Below, one piece after another: positions 35,499-44,723 of a DNA stretch of 64,000 nucleotides; the stretch's first letter is position 1, and the number at the start of each line of letters is the position of its first letter. The position numbers and the translations under genes are program-made. The DNA is from Achromobacter denitrificans NBRC 15125 (lineage in GTDB: Bacteria > Pseudomonadota > Gammaproteobacteria > Burkholderiales > Burkholderiaceae_B): contig NZ_BCTQ01000021.1 of assembly GCF_001571365.1 (NCBI RefSeq), positions 1-64,000 on the forward strand, written 5' to 3'. The notes under the pieces are model-generated. The model ran no database searches, was not told the origin of the DNA, and saw nothing but the letters and a program-made list of their open reading frames with translations.

Positions 35499-36317
35499 TC
35501 AGGCGCGGTAGCCCAGCTTGCGGGAGATCTCCTGGGCGCAATTCAGCAGCGGACGCGCGATCGCGCCGTCCCAGGACACGTCGAACAGGCCCGTGGGGCC
35601 CAGGCTGGTCAGGGCCAGGACGATGTTGCCGGTGTTGTCGAACACCGGCACCGACAGCGCGTCGACCCCGGGCAGCGGGTTGCCCAGCGCCCGGGCCATG
35701 CCATGCACGCGGATGTCCGCGAGCTGGGCTTCGATATTGGCGCGGGACGCCTTGCGCGGAGGCGGCGTGCTGGCGATGACGGCCGTGTCGCCTTCCTCGC
35801 GGGCGATGTAGTGCTCGCTGACCTTGGGCGGCAGCCAGGCGGCGAAGACCAGGCCGGTGGCCGTATGCAGCATCGACATCACCGTGCCCTTGCGCATGTT
35901 CACGTGGACCGGGTAGCTGGCTTCGGTCATGTGGATCATGGTGGGGCCGTGGGAGCCCAGCACGGCGATGCCCAGGGTATGGCCGATTTCCGATTGCAGC
36001 TTGGCGATCTCGGGCATGGCGATGCGCACCGGATCCAGGCGCTGCAGGCTGACCAGCCCCATTTGCAGGGCGAAGGGCCCGAGCTCGTACTGGCCGGTGA
36101 TGGCATCTTGCTGGACCAGGCCGACGCGGATGAAGCTGACCAGGTAGGGGTGGGCCTTGGCGGAGGTCATGCCGGCGCCGGCGGCCAGGTCGCGCAGGGT
36201 CAGGGGCTTGCCGGCGTCGACCAGGGCGGCCAGCAGCGGCACGCCCACCTCGATGGACTGGATGCTGCGGCGGCCGTCGTTCGCGGCGGCAGGGGAGGGA
36301 GTCTTGGATGTCGCCAC
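35499..36317 (-). CDS. IclR-family transcriptional regulator
   Basis: A 272-residue regulator. The winged helix-turn-helix (about residues 18-75) contains LTLRDLAAGAGMTSAKAHPYL, and the C-terminal GAF-like effector domain includes GHTLGIAVLGSHGP and the family C-terminal SVPVFDNTGNIVLALTSLGP. It lies between the HAD gene (12 nt upstream) and phnD. It probably controls the importer, perhaps through the TGTTCG repeats, and binds a metabolite of the imported compound. Confidence 0.92.
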   Translation of the reverse strand: MATSKTPSPAAANDGRRSIQSIEVGVPLLAALVDAGKPLTLRDLAAGAGMTSAKAHPYLVSFIRVGLVQQDAITGQYELGPFALQMGLVSLQRLDPVRIAMPEIAKLQSEIGHTLGIAVLGSHGPTMIHMTEASYPVHVNMRKGTVMSMLHTATGLVFAAWLPPKVSEHYIAREEGDTAVIASTPPPRKASRANIEAQLADIRVHGMARALGNPLPGVDALSVPVFDNTGNIVLALTSLGPTGLFDVSWDGAIARPLLNCAQEISRKLGYRA

Positions 36318-36329
36318 GTTTCGGGAACC

Positions 36330-37145
36330 TCAGGCCGGCTGTGCTTGGGAGGCGCGCGCGGCCAGCAGCCGGTCGGCCATTTCCACGAACCCCGCGCCGC
36401 CGTGATAGGCGGCGACGAAGGCCGGGCGGTGCGTCAGGCGGTGCAGCTGGGCCTGGATGTTGGCCACGCCGACCGAGATCGGGAAATAGGCGAACATGGG
36501 CTCGTCGTTGGGGGAGTCGCCGATGAACAGCGTGCTGTCCAGGGCGCTGGCGACGTCCGCGCCGAATTCCCGCTGGAACATCGTGCGGGTCATGGTGAGC
36601 TTGTCGTAGTCGCCGAACCAGCCGTTGACGTGGATGGAACTGACCTTGGCCTGGGCGCCGGCTTCCTCGAAGATGCCGACGATCCGGCTGATGGCCGAGT
36701 CGGGCAGGGCGGGGACGTCTTCGCAGAAGTCGATGGCCAGGTCGGCCACGCGGTAGTCCTGGTCGCTCGCCACGGCGGCGCCCGGGACTTCGGCCAGCAC
36801 CCGGTCGCGGATCGCGTCCAGCTTGCGGCGGCTGGCCTGGCGCGAGGCGGCGTCGGTCCAGTAGTGCGTCGTCATCCGGCGGGCCTGGCGGTCATAGGCG
36901 TAGTAGAACGCGCCGTTCTCCCCGACCACGGCGCGCACGGGCCACATGCGGGCGATATGGTCGCACCAGCCGGCGGGGCGGCCCGTGATGGGCACCACCT
37001 GGATGCCGGCCTGTTCCAGGCGTTCGAGCGCCGCGTAGGCGTCGGCCGGCAGGCGGCCTTCGGTCGTCAGGGTGTCGTCGATGTCTGTCAGCACGACGCG
37101 GACGGCCGCCGCGACGGACAAGGGCATGGCCGCAAGGGCTTGCAT
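36330..37145 (-). CDS. HAD-IIB family phosphatase
   Basis: A 271-residue Cof-type haloacid dehalogenase-fold hydrolase. Motif I is LTDIDDTLT with the nucleophile and acid Asp, and motif IV is [19 protein letters not shown] segment and the C2B cap (about residues 90-190) are typical of sugar- or glycerate-phosphate phosphatases. The start at 37145 has AGAGGA upstream; an ATG at 37172 has no ribosome-binding site. As first gene of the IclR-phnDCEE unit, it may remove phosphate from the imported compound. Confidence 0.85.
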   Translation of the reverse strand: MQALAAMPLSVAAAVRVVLTDIDDTLTTEGRLPADAYAALERLEQAGIQVVPITGRPAGWCDHIARMWPVRAVVGENGAFYYAYDRQARRMTTHYWTDAASRQASRRKLDAIRDRVLAEVPGAAVASDQDYRVADLAIDFCEDVPALPDSAISRIVGIFEEAGAQAKVSSIHVNGWFGDYDKLTMTRTMFQREFGADVASALDSTLFIGDSPNDEPMFAYFPISVGVANIQAQLHRLTHRPAFVAAYHGGAGFVEMADRLLAARASQAQPA

Positions 37146-37303
37146 GGGGCTTTTTCCTCTTTGGGACGTCATTTCTGAGGGGGGTCTCCGGCCGGAAGTT
37201 TAACCGGATGCCTCTCTTTGGACGGGGTCGGAAGGGCCGGATAGGGGTTCTGCCTCCAGGGGCGGTAAAATCCGGGCTTTCCCGCCTGGTTTGCGTGCCC
37301 GCC

Positions 37304-38479
37304 ATGTCCGTCCAGTTGTCCTCTTTGCCCGGCTCCGAGCCGGAATCCTTCGGCATCGCTTCGGTTGCCGAGATCATCGCCGAGCTGCGCGCCGGCCGTA
37401 TCGTCATCCTGGTCGACGAAGAAGACCGCGAAAATGAAGGCGACCTCGTCATGGCCGCCGAATTCGTCACGCCCGAAGCCATCAACTTCATGGTGACCCA
37501 CGGCCGCGGCCTGGTGTGCCTGACCCTCACCGAAGACCGTTGCCGCCAGCTGGACCTGCCCCTGATGGCGGCCCGCAACGGCACGCGCTACGGCACCAAC
37601 TTCACCCAGTCCATCGAGGCCGCCGAAGGCGTCGAAACCGGCATTTCGGCCGCGGACCGCGCCCGCACCATCCAGGTGGCGGTGTCGCGCGACGCCAAGC
37701 CCTCGGACCTGGTCCAACCCGGCCACATCTTCCCCGTCCGCGCCGTGCCCGGCGGCGTGCTGGTGCGCGCCGGCCACACCGAGGCCGGCTGCGACCTGAC
37801 CGCCATGGCCGGGCTGACGCCCGCCGCCGTGATCTGCGAGATCCTGAAACCCGACGGCACCATGGCGCGCCTGCCGGACCTGGTCGAGTTCGCCCGCCAG
37901 CACGACCTGAAGATCGGCACCATCGCCGACCTGATCCAGTACCGCAGCGAACACGAATCCATCGTCAAGCGCGTGGGTAAGCGGTCCATGCAGACCGCCT
38001 GGGGCACCTTCGAGGCCGTGGCCTACGAAGATGCCGCCACCGGCTCCGCCCATTTGGCGCTGGTGCATGGTAATGTGACTCCCGACGTCGAGACGCTGGT
38101 GCGCGTGCATGAGCCGGCGTCCGTGCTGGACGTGCTGGATACCGGCGCCAGCCCGCACAGCTGGGGCGTGGCGCAGGCGCTCACCGCCATCGCCGCCGCT
38201 CCGGCCGGCGTGCTGGTGCTGATGAACTGCCAGTCCTCCACCGAGCATCTGTTTGGCCAGATCGCCGGCTGGGCCGACCCGAAAGCCACCGCCAATCCCG
38301 CCAACGCCGATCGCTTCGGCTTGCGTACCTACGGGATCGGCGCACAGATCCTGCGCGACCTGAACGTGGGCCAGATGAAGCTGCTGGCCCGCCCGCGCAA
38401 GATGCCCAGCATGGCGGGCTTCTCGCTCACCATTACGGGTTACGATTGCGACCCTCCGAACACTCCCGCAACACACTGA
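37304..38479 (+). CDS. ribB: RibBX: DHBP synthase with degenerate GTP cyclohydrolase II domain
   Basis: A 391-residue protein. The N-terminal domain (about 15-215) is an intact 3,4-dihydroxy-2-butanone 4-phosphate synthase: [20 protein letters not shown] and the HGRGLVCL region are present. The C-terminal domain (about 225-385) keeps the GCHII outline ([20 protein letters not shown]) but lacks the three zinc Cys and reads [14 protein letters not shown] at that place. This is the RibBX variant known in Proteobacteria, so GTP cyclohydrolase II must be encoded elsewhere. The start at 37304 suits the family; ribH follows after 10 nt. Confidence 0.93.
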   Translation: MSVQLSSLPGSEPESFGIASVAEIIAELRAGRIVILVDEEDRENEGDLVMAAEFVTPEAINFMVTHGRGLVCLTLTEDRCRQLDLPLMAARNGTRYGTNFTQSIEAAEGVETGISAADRARTIQVAVSRDAKPSDLVQPGHIFPVRAVPGGVLVRAGHTEAGCDLTAMAGLTPAAVICEILKPDGTMARLPDLVEFARQHDLKIGTIADLIQYRSEHESIVKRVGKRSMQTAWGTFEAVAYEDAATGSAHLALVHGNVTPDVETLVRVHEPASVLDVLDTGASPHSWGVAQALTAIAAAPAGVLVLMNCQSSTEHLFGQIAGWADPKATANPANADRFGLRTYGIGAQILRDLNVGQMKLLARPRKMPSMAGFSLTITGYDCDPPNTPATH

Positions 38480-38489
38480 AGGCCGACAC

Positions 38490-39020
38490 ATGAACCCTTA
38501 CATCCTTACCCCCGACCTGAATGGCGAAGGGCTGCACATCGGCATCGTACGCGCCCGCTTCAATGAAGAGATCGGCCAGACCGAGCTCGAAGCGTGCCTG
38601 AAGGAACTGGCCGAGCTGGGCGTGGACGAGCGCGACGTGATGGTCGTTACCGTTCCCGGCGCGCTGGAACTGGGCGTGGCCCTGTCCCACATGGCCGAAA
38701 CGTTTGAATTCGACGCCCTGATCGCGCTGGGCGCCGTCATTCGCGGCGAAACCTATCACTTTGAAGTGGTCAGCAATGAAATGGCCACGGCAATCACCCG
38801 TATTTCCCTGGAAACCGGCATCCCCGTCGCCAACGGCGTGCTGACCGTCGACACCGACGAGCAGGCGCAGGCCCGCGCGGCCGGCAAGGGCCGCGATTGC
38901 GCCCAGGTGGCCGTTGAAATGGCCAACCTGGTGGCGGCGCTGGAACCCGAGGAAGACGACGAAGACGACGAAGACGAGGACGAAGATTTTGACGACGAAG
39001 AAGACGACGACCAGCGCTGA
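38490..39020 (+). CDS. ribH: 6,7-dimethyl-8-ribityllumazine synthase with acidic tail
   Basis: A 176-residue lumazine synthase, the step before riboflavin synthase. The conserved [27 protein letters not shown] (catalytic His) and [11 protein letters not shown] are intact. The last ~25 residues are almost all Asp and Glu, beyond the normal end of the family fold. The DNA of this tail overlaps the start of nusB in another frame. The gene follows ribBX by 10 nt and is cotranscribed with it. Confidence 0.95.
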   Translation: MNPYILTPDLNGEGLHIGIVRARFNEEIGQTELEACLKELAELGVDERDVMVVTVPGALELGVALSHMAETFEFDALIALGAVIRGETYHFEVVSNEMATAITRISLETGIPVANGVLTVDTDEQAQARAAGKGRDCAQVAVEMANLVAALEPEEDDEDDEDEDEDFDDEEDDDQR

Positions 39021-39483
39021 TAGCGCGGCGCAAGCCCGCGCCAACGCGCGCAGCGCACGGCGCCGTGCACGCGAGTTCGCGTTGCAGGGCGTGTACGCGT
39101 GGCTGCTGCGCGGCGGCGAGGGCACGCAGGACGCCGGCGAGATCGACGCCCACCTGCGCGACACCGAGGATTTCTCCGAGGCCGACGCGCAGTGGTTCAA
39201 GACCTTGCTGCATGGGGTCCTGCGCGAAGCGCCCGCGCTGCGCGAGCGTTTCACGCCCTACGTCGACCGGCCGCTGGCCGAGTTGTCGCCGGTCGAACAT
39301 GGCATCCTGCTGATCGGCAGCTTCGAACTGATCCATCACGTCGAAGTGCCGTACAAGGTCGCCATCAATGAAGCCGTCGAACTCGCCAAGTCCTTTGGCG
39401 GCACCGACGGATTCAAGTTCGTCAACGGCGTGCTCGACAAGCTGGCGGCCGACGTGCGCGCGCACGAGGTTAACAAGAGGTAA
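38989..39483 (+). CDS. nusB: Transcription antitermination protein NusB
   Basis: A 164-residue helical RNA-binding protein that joins the rRNA antitermination complex with NusE. The core begins [18 protein letters not shown] and ends [12 protein letters not shown]. No ATG or GTG is available close to the core; the TTG at 38989 is the most likely start and gives a basic [13 protein letters not shown] head. It overlaps ribH by 32 bp in the +1 frame. The order ribH-nusB is conserved widely, the TTG assignment is mine. Confidence 0.88.
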   Translation: MTTKKTTTSADSAAQARANARSARRRAREFALQGVYAWLLRGGEGTQDAGEIDAHLRDTEDFSEADAQWFKTLLHGVLREAPALRERFTPYVDRPLAELSPVEHGILLIGSFELIHHVEVPYKVAINEAVELAKSFGGTDGFKFVNGVLDKLAADVRAHEVNKR

Positions 39484-39520
39484 CCCCCCCGAAGCGCTGC
39501 GCGCTTCCCCCCCAGGGGGG
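39484..39520. repeat. Intergenic palindromic repeat, copy 2
   Basis: GAAGCGC (39491-39497) and GCGCTTC (39501-39507) form a perfect stem with a TGC loop. It is framed by a C run at 39484-39490 and GGGGGG at 39515-39520, which can pair with each other. It shares core words with 31749-31796. It begins right after the nusB stop and has no T-tract. The remaining bases to thiL (39521-39701) contain no gene I can support. Confidence 0.65.
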
Positions 39521-39701
39521 CGCCGCTGCGGACCGGCGGAGCCGGATCCGCGCGGCCCGGATTGGGGGAGCACCTGTTTCTTGCGAGGGGTGTCGCGGCT
39601 GGCCCTTCTGGTTGTGCGGGGCACTCCGCATGATTTGTGGGGGGCGGCAAGCCCCCGTTGGGATTCAATACCGGCCAGCCGCGCCGGACTGCGGAGTTGC
39701 C

Positions 39702-40667
39702 TTGGCGTCCGAATTTGATTTGATCGCGCGCTATTTCACCCGCGCGGCCCCTGCGGGCTTGCTGGGCGTGGGCGATGATTGCGCCCTGTTCCCGGTACCG
39801 CCCGGCGAGCAGGTGGCCACCAGCACGGACCTGCTGCTGGAAGGCCGCCATTTCTTTCCCGACGTGGATCCGAAGGCGCTGGGGCACAAGGCCCTGGCGG
39901 TCAACCTCTCCGATTTGGCCGCCATGGGCGCGCGCCCGATAGGCTGCGTGCTCGGCCTGGCCCTGCCGCGCCTGGACGAACCCTGGCTGGCGGCGTTCGC
40001 CGAGGGCTTCCATGCGCTGGCCGACGCCCACGGCTGCCCGCTGGTCGGCGGCGACACTACGCGCAGCGCGCACGATCTCGCCATCAGCGTGACCGTGTTC
40101 GGCGCGGTTCCGCAGGGCCTGGCCTTGCGCCGCGACGGCGCCCGGCCGGGCGACGACATCTGGGTGTCCGGTGAACTGGGGGCGGCTGACGTCGCCTACC
40201 GCCTGCTGGACGGCCAGTATCCCGCGGATGCCGGCTTGCTCGCGGCCACCCGCCAGGCGCTCGAATGGCCGCGGCCTCAAGTGGCGCTGGGCCTGGCGCT
40301 GCGCGGCATCGCCCATGCCGCCATCGATATCTCCGACGGCCTGCTGCAGGACCTGGGCCATATCCTGACGGCCAGCCGCGCCGGCGCCAGCCTGCGCTAC
40401 GGGCACATGCCGGCCGCCGCCGCCCTGGCATCGCTGGATGAGGCGCCCCGGCGCCGCGCCGTGCTCGGCGGGGGCGACGTCTACCAGCTGTGCTTTACCG
40501 CGCCCGCGTCCCGGCGCGAGGCCGTGCTGGCGGCGGCCGGATCGGCCGGCGCGCGCGTCACCCGTATCGGCGAGATCCGGGAGCAGGCCGGCCTGGCCGT
40601 GCTGGACGAGCAAGGCCGGCCCCTGGCCGACCTGCCCGCCGGCTTCGATCACTTTCCCGCGGCCTGA
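39702..40667 (+). CDS. thiL: Thiamine-monophosphate kinase
   Basis: A 321-residue AIR-synthase-like kinase that makes thiamine diphosphate from the monophosphate. Motifs are GVGDDCALF (about residue 25), STDLLLEGRHF, LSDLAAMGA, VGGDTTRS and DISDGLLQDLGHI. No ATG lies near the start; the TTG at 39702 gives LASEFDLIARYF, matching the usual MSEFDLI. pgpA begins 29 nt downstream, in the order thiL-pgpA-pncC seen in related genomes. Confidence 0.94.
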   Translation: MASEFDLIARYFTRAAPAGLLGVGDDCALFPVPPGEQVATSTDLLLEGRHFFPDVDPKALGHKALAVNLSDLAAMGARPIGCVLGLALPRLDEPWLAAFAEGFHALADAHGCPLVGGDTTRSAHDLAISVTVFGAVPQGLALRRDGARPGDDIWVSGELGAADVAYRLLDGQYPADAGLLAATRQALEWPRPQVALGLALRGIAHAAIDISDGLLQDLGHILTASRAGASLRYGHMPAAAALASLDEAPRRRAVLGGGDVYQLCFTAPASRREAVLAAAGSAGARVTRIGEIREQAGLAVLDEQGRPLADLPAGFDHFPAA

Positions 40668-40696
40668 CGGCCGCGTTCCGTTTCTCCCCGGACGCC

Positions 40697-41233
40697 ATGC
40701 CTCCCTCCGATACCCGCTCCACCTCCATGCGCGACCGCCGCCGCGCCGCGTATCCCGCCTTGTCCTGGGTCTGCCGCGACCCCGGCCGGCTCATCGCCTT
40801 TGGACTGGGCAGCGGCCTGATCCGGCCGGCCTCGGGCACCTGGGGCACGCTGCTGGCCTGGGCGATCTGGGCCGCGGCCGCGCCGGCCGCGTCGGACCTG
40901 GCGATCGGCCTGTTCCTGGCGGTGGCGTTCCTGTACGGATGCTGGGCCTGCGATCGCGTGGGCCGTGAACTCCAGCAGCCGGATCATGTCGGAATGGTCT
41001 GGGACGAGATGGTGGCGTTCTGGCTGGTGCTCTGGCTGACGCCGGCGGGCTGGTTGCCGCAGGCGCTGGCTTTCGTGCTGTTCCGCACCTTCGACATCGT
41101 CAAGCCGCCTCCCATCAAGTTCTTCGACGCCCACATCAAGGGCGGTTTCGGCGTAATGTGGGACGATATCGTGGCGGCCGGATACGCCTTGCTGGTCATG
41201 GCGCTGATCGCGCGCACAGGAGTCTTGGGATGA
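40697..41233 (+). CDS. pgpA: Phosphatidylglycerophosphatase A
   Basis: A 178-residue membrane phosphatase that makes phosphatidylglycerol. The family signature FGLGSGLIRPASGTWGTLLA is near residue 35, and the metal/phosphate residues lie in VWDEMVAFWLV and FDIVKPPPIKFFD. Four TM helices are visible. The ATG at 40697 gives a slightly long basic N-terminus. Its stop overlaps the pncC start (ATGA). Confidence 0.94.
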   Translation: MPPSDTRSTSMRDRRRAAYPALSWVCRDPGRLIAFGLGSGLIRPASGTWGTLLAWAIWAAAAPAASDLAIGLFLAVAFLYGCWACDRVGRELQQPDHVGMVWDEMVAFWLVLWLTPAGWLPQALAFVLFRTFDIVKPPPIKFFDAHIKGGFGVMWDDIVAAGYALLVMALIARTGVLG

Positions 41234-41796
41234 GCGAACAACAAGATGGCTTCCGGCCCAATCTGTCGGCCGAGCAGCTGGCGCAGGCCACGTCGCTGGC
41301 GCTGGCCGAGCGGCTGGGCGAAACGCTGCGGCGCAAGGGCTGGATGCTGGGCACGGCTGAATCCTGCACGGGCGGCCTGCTGGCCGGGGCGATGACGGCG
41401 GTGGCAGGTTCCAGCGACTGGTTCGAGCGGGGTTTCGTCACCTACAGCAACGAGGCCAAGGTCTCCGAATTGGACGTGTCGCCCGACGCCTTGCATCACT
41501 TCGGCGCCGTCAGCGAACCGGTCGCGCTGGAGATGGCCAACGGCGTGCTGCTGGCGTCCCCCGCTGCGCACGTGGCGGTGTCCACCACCGGCATCGCTGG
41601 TCCTGGCGGCGCAACGCCGGGCAAGCCGGTGGGCATGGTGTGTTTCGGTTTCGCGCTGCGCGCGGGTGAAGGCATCAGCAGCCGCGCCGTCACGCACGTG
41701 TTTCCGGGCGACCGCGCGCAAGTGCGCCAGGCGGCGGTGGACTATGCGCTGCGCGGGGTGCTGGAATTGTTGGGAGCGCCGGTCAACCGGCGTTGA
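41230..41796 (+). CDS. pncC: Nicotinamide-nucleotide amidohydrolase (CinA-like)
   Basis: A 188-residue single-domain CinA C-terminal protein that deamidates NMN to NaMN in NAD salvage. The catalytic Ser motif GTAESCTGGLLAG is near residue 40, with TTGIAGPGG and GFVTYSNEAK following. The N-terminal molybdopterin-binding domain of full CinA is absent, as usual in Proteobacteria. The start overlaps the pgpA stop by four bases. Confidence 0.94.
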   Translation: MSEQQDGFRPNLSAEQLAQATSLALAERLGETLRRKGWMLGTAESCTGGLLAGAMTAVAGSSDWFERGFVTYSNEAKVSELDVSPDALHHFGAVSEPVALEMANGVLLASPAAHVAVSTTGIAGPGGATPGKPVGMVCFGFALRAGEGISSRAVTHVFPGDRAQVRQAAVDYALRGVLELLGAPVNRR

Positions 41797-41842
41797 CGCA
41801 AGGGGCGCCGCGGCAGGGGGCTCCAGGCCCCCATGCCCCGGA

Positions 41843-42661
41843 TCAGCGCACCGCGTTGATCGCGTCGCGCAGGCCCTGGGCCGCCGTGCCCGCCGCCGCG
41901 CGCCAGTCGTCGCCGCCGCTGGCGTAGATGATGGCGCGCGAGGAATTGATCATCATGCCGTTGCGGGCCGCGTTGGCGCCCGCATTCACCGTCGCGGTGA
42001 TGTCGCCGCCCTGGGCGCCGATGCCCGGGACCAGCAGCGGCAGCGCGTCGCCGATGCGCTGGCGCACGGCGGCCAGCTCGTTCGGGAACGTGGCGCCCAC
42101 CACCAGGCCGCATTGGCCGTTGGCGTTCCACTTGTCGGCCACCAGGCCCGCCACGTGCAGGTACAGCGGTTCGCCGCCATCCATCTTCAGGAATTGCAGG
42201 TCGGAGCCGCCGGGGTTGGACGTGCGGCACAGCACGATCACGCCGCGGTCGCGCCAGGCCAGGTAGGGTTCGATCGAATCCAGGCCCATGTAGGGGCTGA
42301 CGGTCAGCGCGTGCGCCTGGTAGCGCTCATAGGCTTCGCGCGCGTAGTTCTCGGCCGTGGAACCGATGTCGCCGCGTTTGGCGTCCAGCACGATGGGCAG
42401 GTCGGGATGCTTGTCGCGGATGTGCTGGCACAGCGCTTCCAGCTGGTCTTCGGCGCGATGGGCGGCGAAGTAGGCGATCTGCGGCTTGAAGCTGCAGGCA
42501 TACGGCGCGGTGGCGTCGACGATGTCGCGGCAGAACTGGAAGATGGCGTCCGGCTTGCCCTGCAGCTCGCGCGGGAAGCGCTGCGGGTCGGGATCTAGCC
42601 CGACCTGCAGGAGCGAGTTGCTGGTGGTCCAGGCGTGTTCGAGTTTTTGGATGAAGTTCAT
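41843..42661 (-). CDS. pyrF: Orotidine 5'-phosphate decarboxylase (type 2)
   Basis: A 272-residue OMP decarboxylase that makes UMP. The catalytic tetrad motif DAKRGDIG is at residues 93-100 (Lys 95). The phosphate loop is near [12 protein letters not shown] and PGIGAQGGD. The length and [17 protein letters not shown]-terminus mark the longer type 2 form found in Burkholderiales and actinobacteria. It starts seven bases after the NADH dehydrogenase stop on the same strand. Confidence 0.96.
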   Translation of the reverse strand: MNFIQKLEHAWTTSNSLLQVGLDPDPQRFPRELQGKPDAIFQFCRDIVDATAPYACSFKPQIAYFAAHRAEDQLEALCQHIRDKHPDLPIVLDAKRGDIGSTAENYAREAYERYQAHALTVSPYMGLDSIEPYLAWRDRGVIVLCRTSNPGGSDLQFLKMDGGEPLYLHVAGLVADKWNANGQCGLVVGATFPNELAAVRQRIGDALPLLVPGIGAQGGDITATVNAGANAARNGMMINSSRAIIYASGGDDWRAAAGTAAQGLRDAINAVR

Positions 42662-42667
42662 GGGGAT

Positions 42668-43984
42668 TCAGTGCAGTTTGACCCGGGGACGCGTGCGCCG
42701 CATGAGCAGGCGGGCGAGGGCCAGGGAGGCGGTGCGCGAGATGCCCAGCACGGCTTTGTGGTGCATCAGGTGCAGGCTCATGTACATCAGGCGCGCCAGT
42801 GTACCGCTTACGAACAGTCCCCGTCCGGCCAGCTTGCCCATGAGGCTGCCCACGCCGGCGTCCTGCCCGAGCGACACCAGCGAGCCGTGGTCCTGGTAGA
42901 CGTACGGTTCGGCGGGCTCGGCGGCGTGGCGCAGGCGGGCGGTGAGCTTCTTGGCGAGGTAGTCGGCTTCCTGGTGCGCGGCCTGGGCGCGCGCGGGCAC
43001 GGTGCGGCCCTCGCGCCAGGGCGCGGAGCAGCAGTCGCCCAGCGCCAGGACGTGCGGGTCCGGGGTCTCCAGCCGCTCGTTGACCTCCAGCTGGCCCAGC
43101 TTGTTCAGCGGCAGCCCCAGGTCGGCCAGCAGGGCCGGGCCCTGGATGCCCGCCGCCCACATGCAGAGCTGGGCCGGGATCTCGCGGCCGTCCGCGGTGC
43201 GCACGGTGCTGTCGGTGACCTCTGATACGCGGCAGGAGGTTTCCACGCGGATGCCCATCTCGGTGAGCCGCTTGGTGGCCGCCACCGAGATCTTCTCGGG
43301 CAGCGCCGACAGGATGCGAGGCGCGCCTTCGACCAGCGTGATGGCCAGGTCGCGCTCGGCGCGGAAATTGGGCAGGCCGTAGGCGCTGACGACGTGGCTG
43401 GCTTCCACCAGTTCCACGGCGAGTTCGACGCCGGTGGCGCCGCCGCCCACGATCACCAGGTCCAGCCGGGCCGACGGATCGCGCACCTTGGCCAGGTCCA
43501 CTTGCGCCATCGTCTTGAGCATGGTCAGGCGGAACTGCTCGGCGTTTTCCGTGGTGTCGAGCGTAACGGCGTGCTCGGCCGCGCCGGGCGTGTTGAAGAA
43601 ATTGGACGTGCTGCCCAGGGCCAGCACCAGCGTGTCGTAGGCCAGCTCGCGGCGCGGCAGGACTTCCTGGCCCTGCGCGTCGTTCACCGCGTCCACGGTG
43701 ATCCGGCGGCGGTCGCGGTCGACGTGGTCGAGGCGGCCCTGCGCGAACGAGAAACCGTTCAGGTGGGCCAGCATCAGGTACGACAGGCCTTCCTGGTGGA
43801 TGTCCAGCGTGCCGGCCGCCGCTTCGTGCAGGGACGGCTTCCAGATATGGAAAGGGCGGCTGTCGACCAGCATGACGTGCTGGCGTCCGTGGGCGCGCCC
43901 CAGCTTGGAGGCCAGTTCCAGGCCGCCGGCGCCGCCGCCGACGATGACAATCCGCTCCGAGGGGTCTGACGTCGATCTAGGCAT
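42668..43984 (-). CDS. ndh: Type II NADH:quinone oxidoreductase
   Basis: A 438-residue membrane-associated flavoprotein that passes electrons from NADH to quinone without proton pumping. The FAD site is IVIVGGGAGGLELASKLG near the start, the NADH site DLVIVGGGATGVELAVELVE near residue 165, and the second FAD motif VLALGDCCSAPW. The C-terminus has a hydrophobic membrane helix (GLFVSGTLARLMYMSLHLM). Two ATGs are adjacent (43987 and 43984); GGGAG spacing favours 43984. It is upstream of pyrF in the same direction. Confidence 0.9.
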   Translation of the reverse strand: MPRSTSDPSERIVIVGGGAGGLELASKLGRAHGRQHVMLVDSRPFHIWKPSLHEAAAGTLDIHQEGLSYLMLAHLNGFSFAQGRLDHVDRDRRRITVDAVNDAQGQEVLPRRELAYDTLVLALGSTSNFFNTPGAAEHAVTLDTTENAEQFRLTMLKTMAQVDLAKVRDPSARLDLVIVGGGATGVELAVELVEASHVVSAYGLPNFRAERDLAITLVEGAPRILSALPEKISVAATKRLTEMGIRVETSCRVSEVTDSTVRTADGREIPAQLCMWAAGIQGPALLADLGLPLNKLGQLEVNERLETPDPHVLALGDCCSAPWREGRTVPARAQAAHQEADYLAKKLTARLRHAAEPAEPYVYQDHGSLVSLGQDAGVGSLMGKLAGRGLFVSGTLARLMYMSLHLMHHKAVLGISRTASLALARLLMRRTRPRVKLH

Positions 43985-44035
43985 CATGGCTCCCAGTATA
44001 AATAGCGACGCATCCGGGGGGGATGCCAAGCCGTG

Positions 44036-44434
44036 TCAATGCATGACGAAACGGCTGATGGCGACGCCGATCCAGACCGTTCCCGCGAAGATCAGAAGCA
44101 GCATCACGGCCGCGCTGCCGAGGTCCTTGGCGCGCCCCAGCAGTGGATGCGATTCGACCGAAAGGGCGTCGGCCAGCGCTTCGATGGCGGAATTCAGCAG
44201 CTCCGCCGCCAGCACCATGATGACCGTGCCCACCAGGAAAAACACCTCGACCGTGGTCCGGCCCAGGAAGAACGCCGCCGGAATCATCAGCACGGCCAGC
44301 GCCAGTTCCTGGCGGAAGGCGGCTTCGTACTTGATCGCGGCCTTCAGACCCTGCAAGGAGTAGCGCAGCGCGTTCAGGATGCGACGCAGGCCGCCGGTGC
44401 TCTTGTAGGGCGAATGATGCGGATTCGAGGTCAT
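44036..44434 (-). CDS. dgkA: Diacylglycerol kinase (DgkA)
   Basis: A 132-residue small trimeric membrane kinase that recycles diacylglycerol to phosphatidic acid. The family motifs are EAAFRQELALA and AAELLNSAIEALAD with the metal-binding Glu, and KDLGSAAVM. Three TM helices are visible. The stop is 49 nt upstream of the NADH dehydrogenase start. The 289-bp gap beyond its start (44435-44723) has no gene I can support. Confidence 0.95.
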   Translation of the reverse strand: MTSNPHHSPYKSTGGLRRILNALRYSLQGLKAAIKYEAAFRQELALAVLMIPAAFFLGRTTVEVFFLVGTVIMVLAAELLNSAIEALADALSVESHPLLGRAKDLGSAAVMLLLIFAGTVWIGVAISRFVMH

Positions 44435-44723
44435 GGATCGGGAAAGAAGGCCGAGGACCGAATATTCTACCTATCCGCCCCGTAACAAATAAGCAACTTG
44501 CCAAGGAGCCGGCGGGCCAGGGCGGCGCCCCGCGGGCCGGGGCCGGGTTCCGGCCGGCGGTTGAAACGGATGTGGCGACACGGACGGCGGCATGCTATAC
44601 CCTGGCGTTGCGCCGGGCCAGGGAGTCGATGCCGACGGAATGCTCGCCGCCAGAGTTATTCCTCCACGCGCCCGCGGGCCGGCCGACAGGCGGGCGTTGG
44701 GCGCTCTATGGCACAGACCATCC

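Noticed and set aside
37146-37303. FMN riboswitch before ribBX
   Set aside because: The gap is short and I cannot find the conserved FMN-box sequence; promoter only.
39521-39701. TPP riboswitch before thiL
   Set aside because: No recognisable THI-box core; thiL is also not a usual target in this lineage.
41816-41832. GGGGGC/GCCCCC hairpin as terminator between pncC and pyrF
   Set aside because: Only six pairs and no T-tract; too weak to call in GC-rich DNA.
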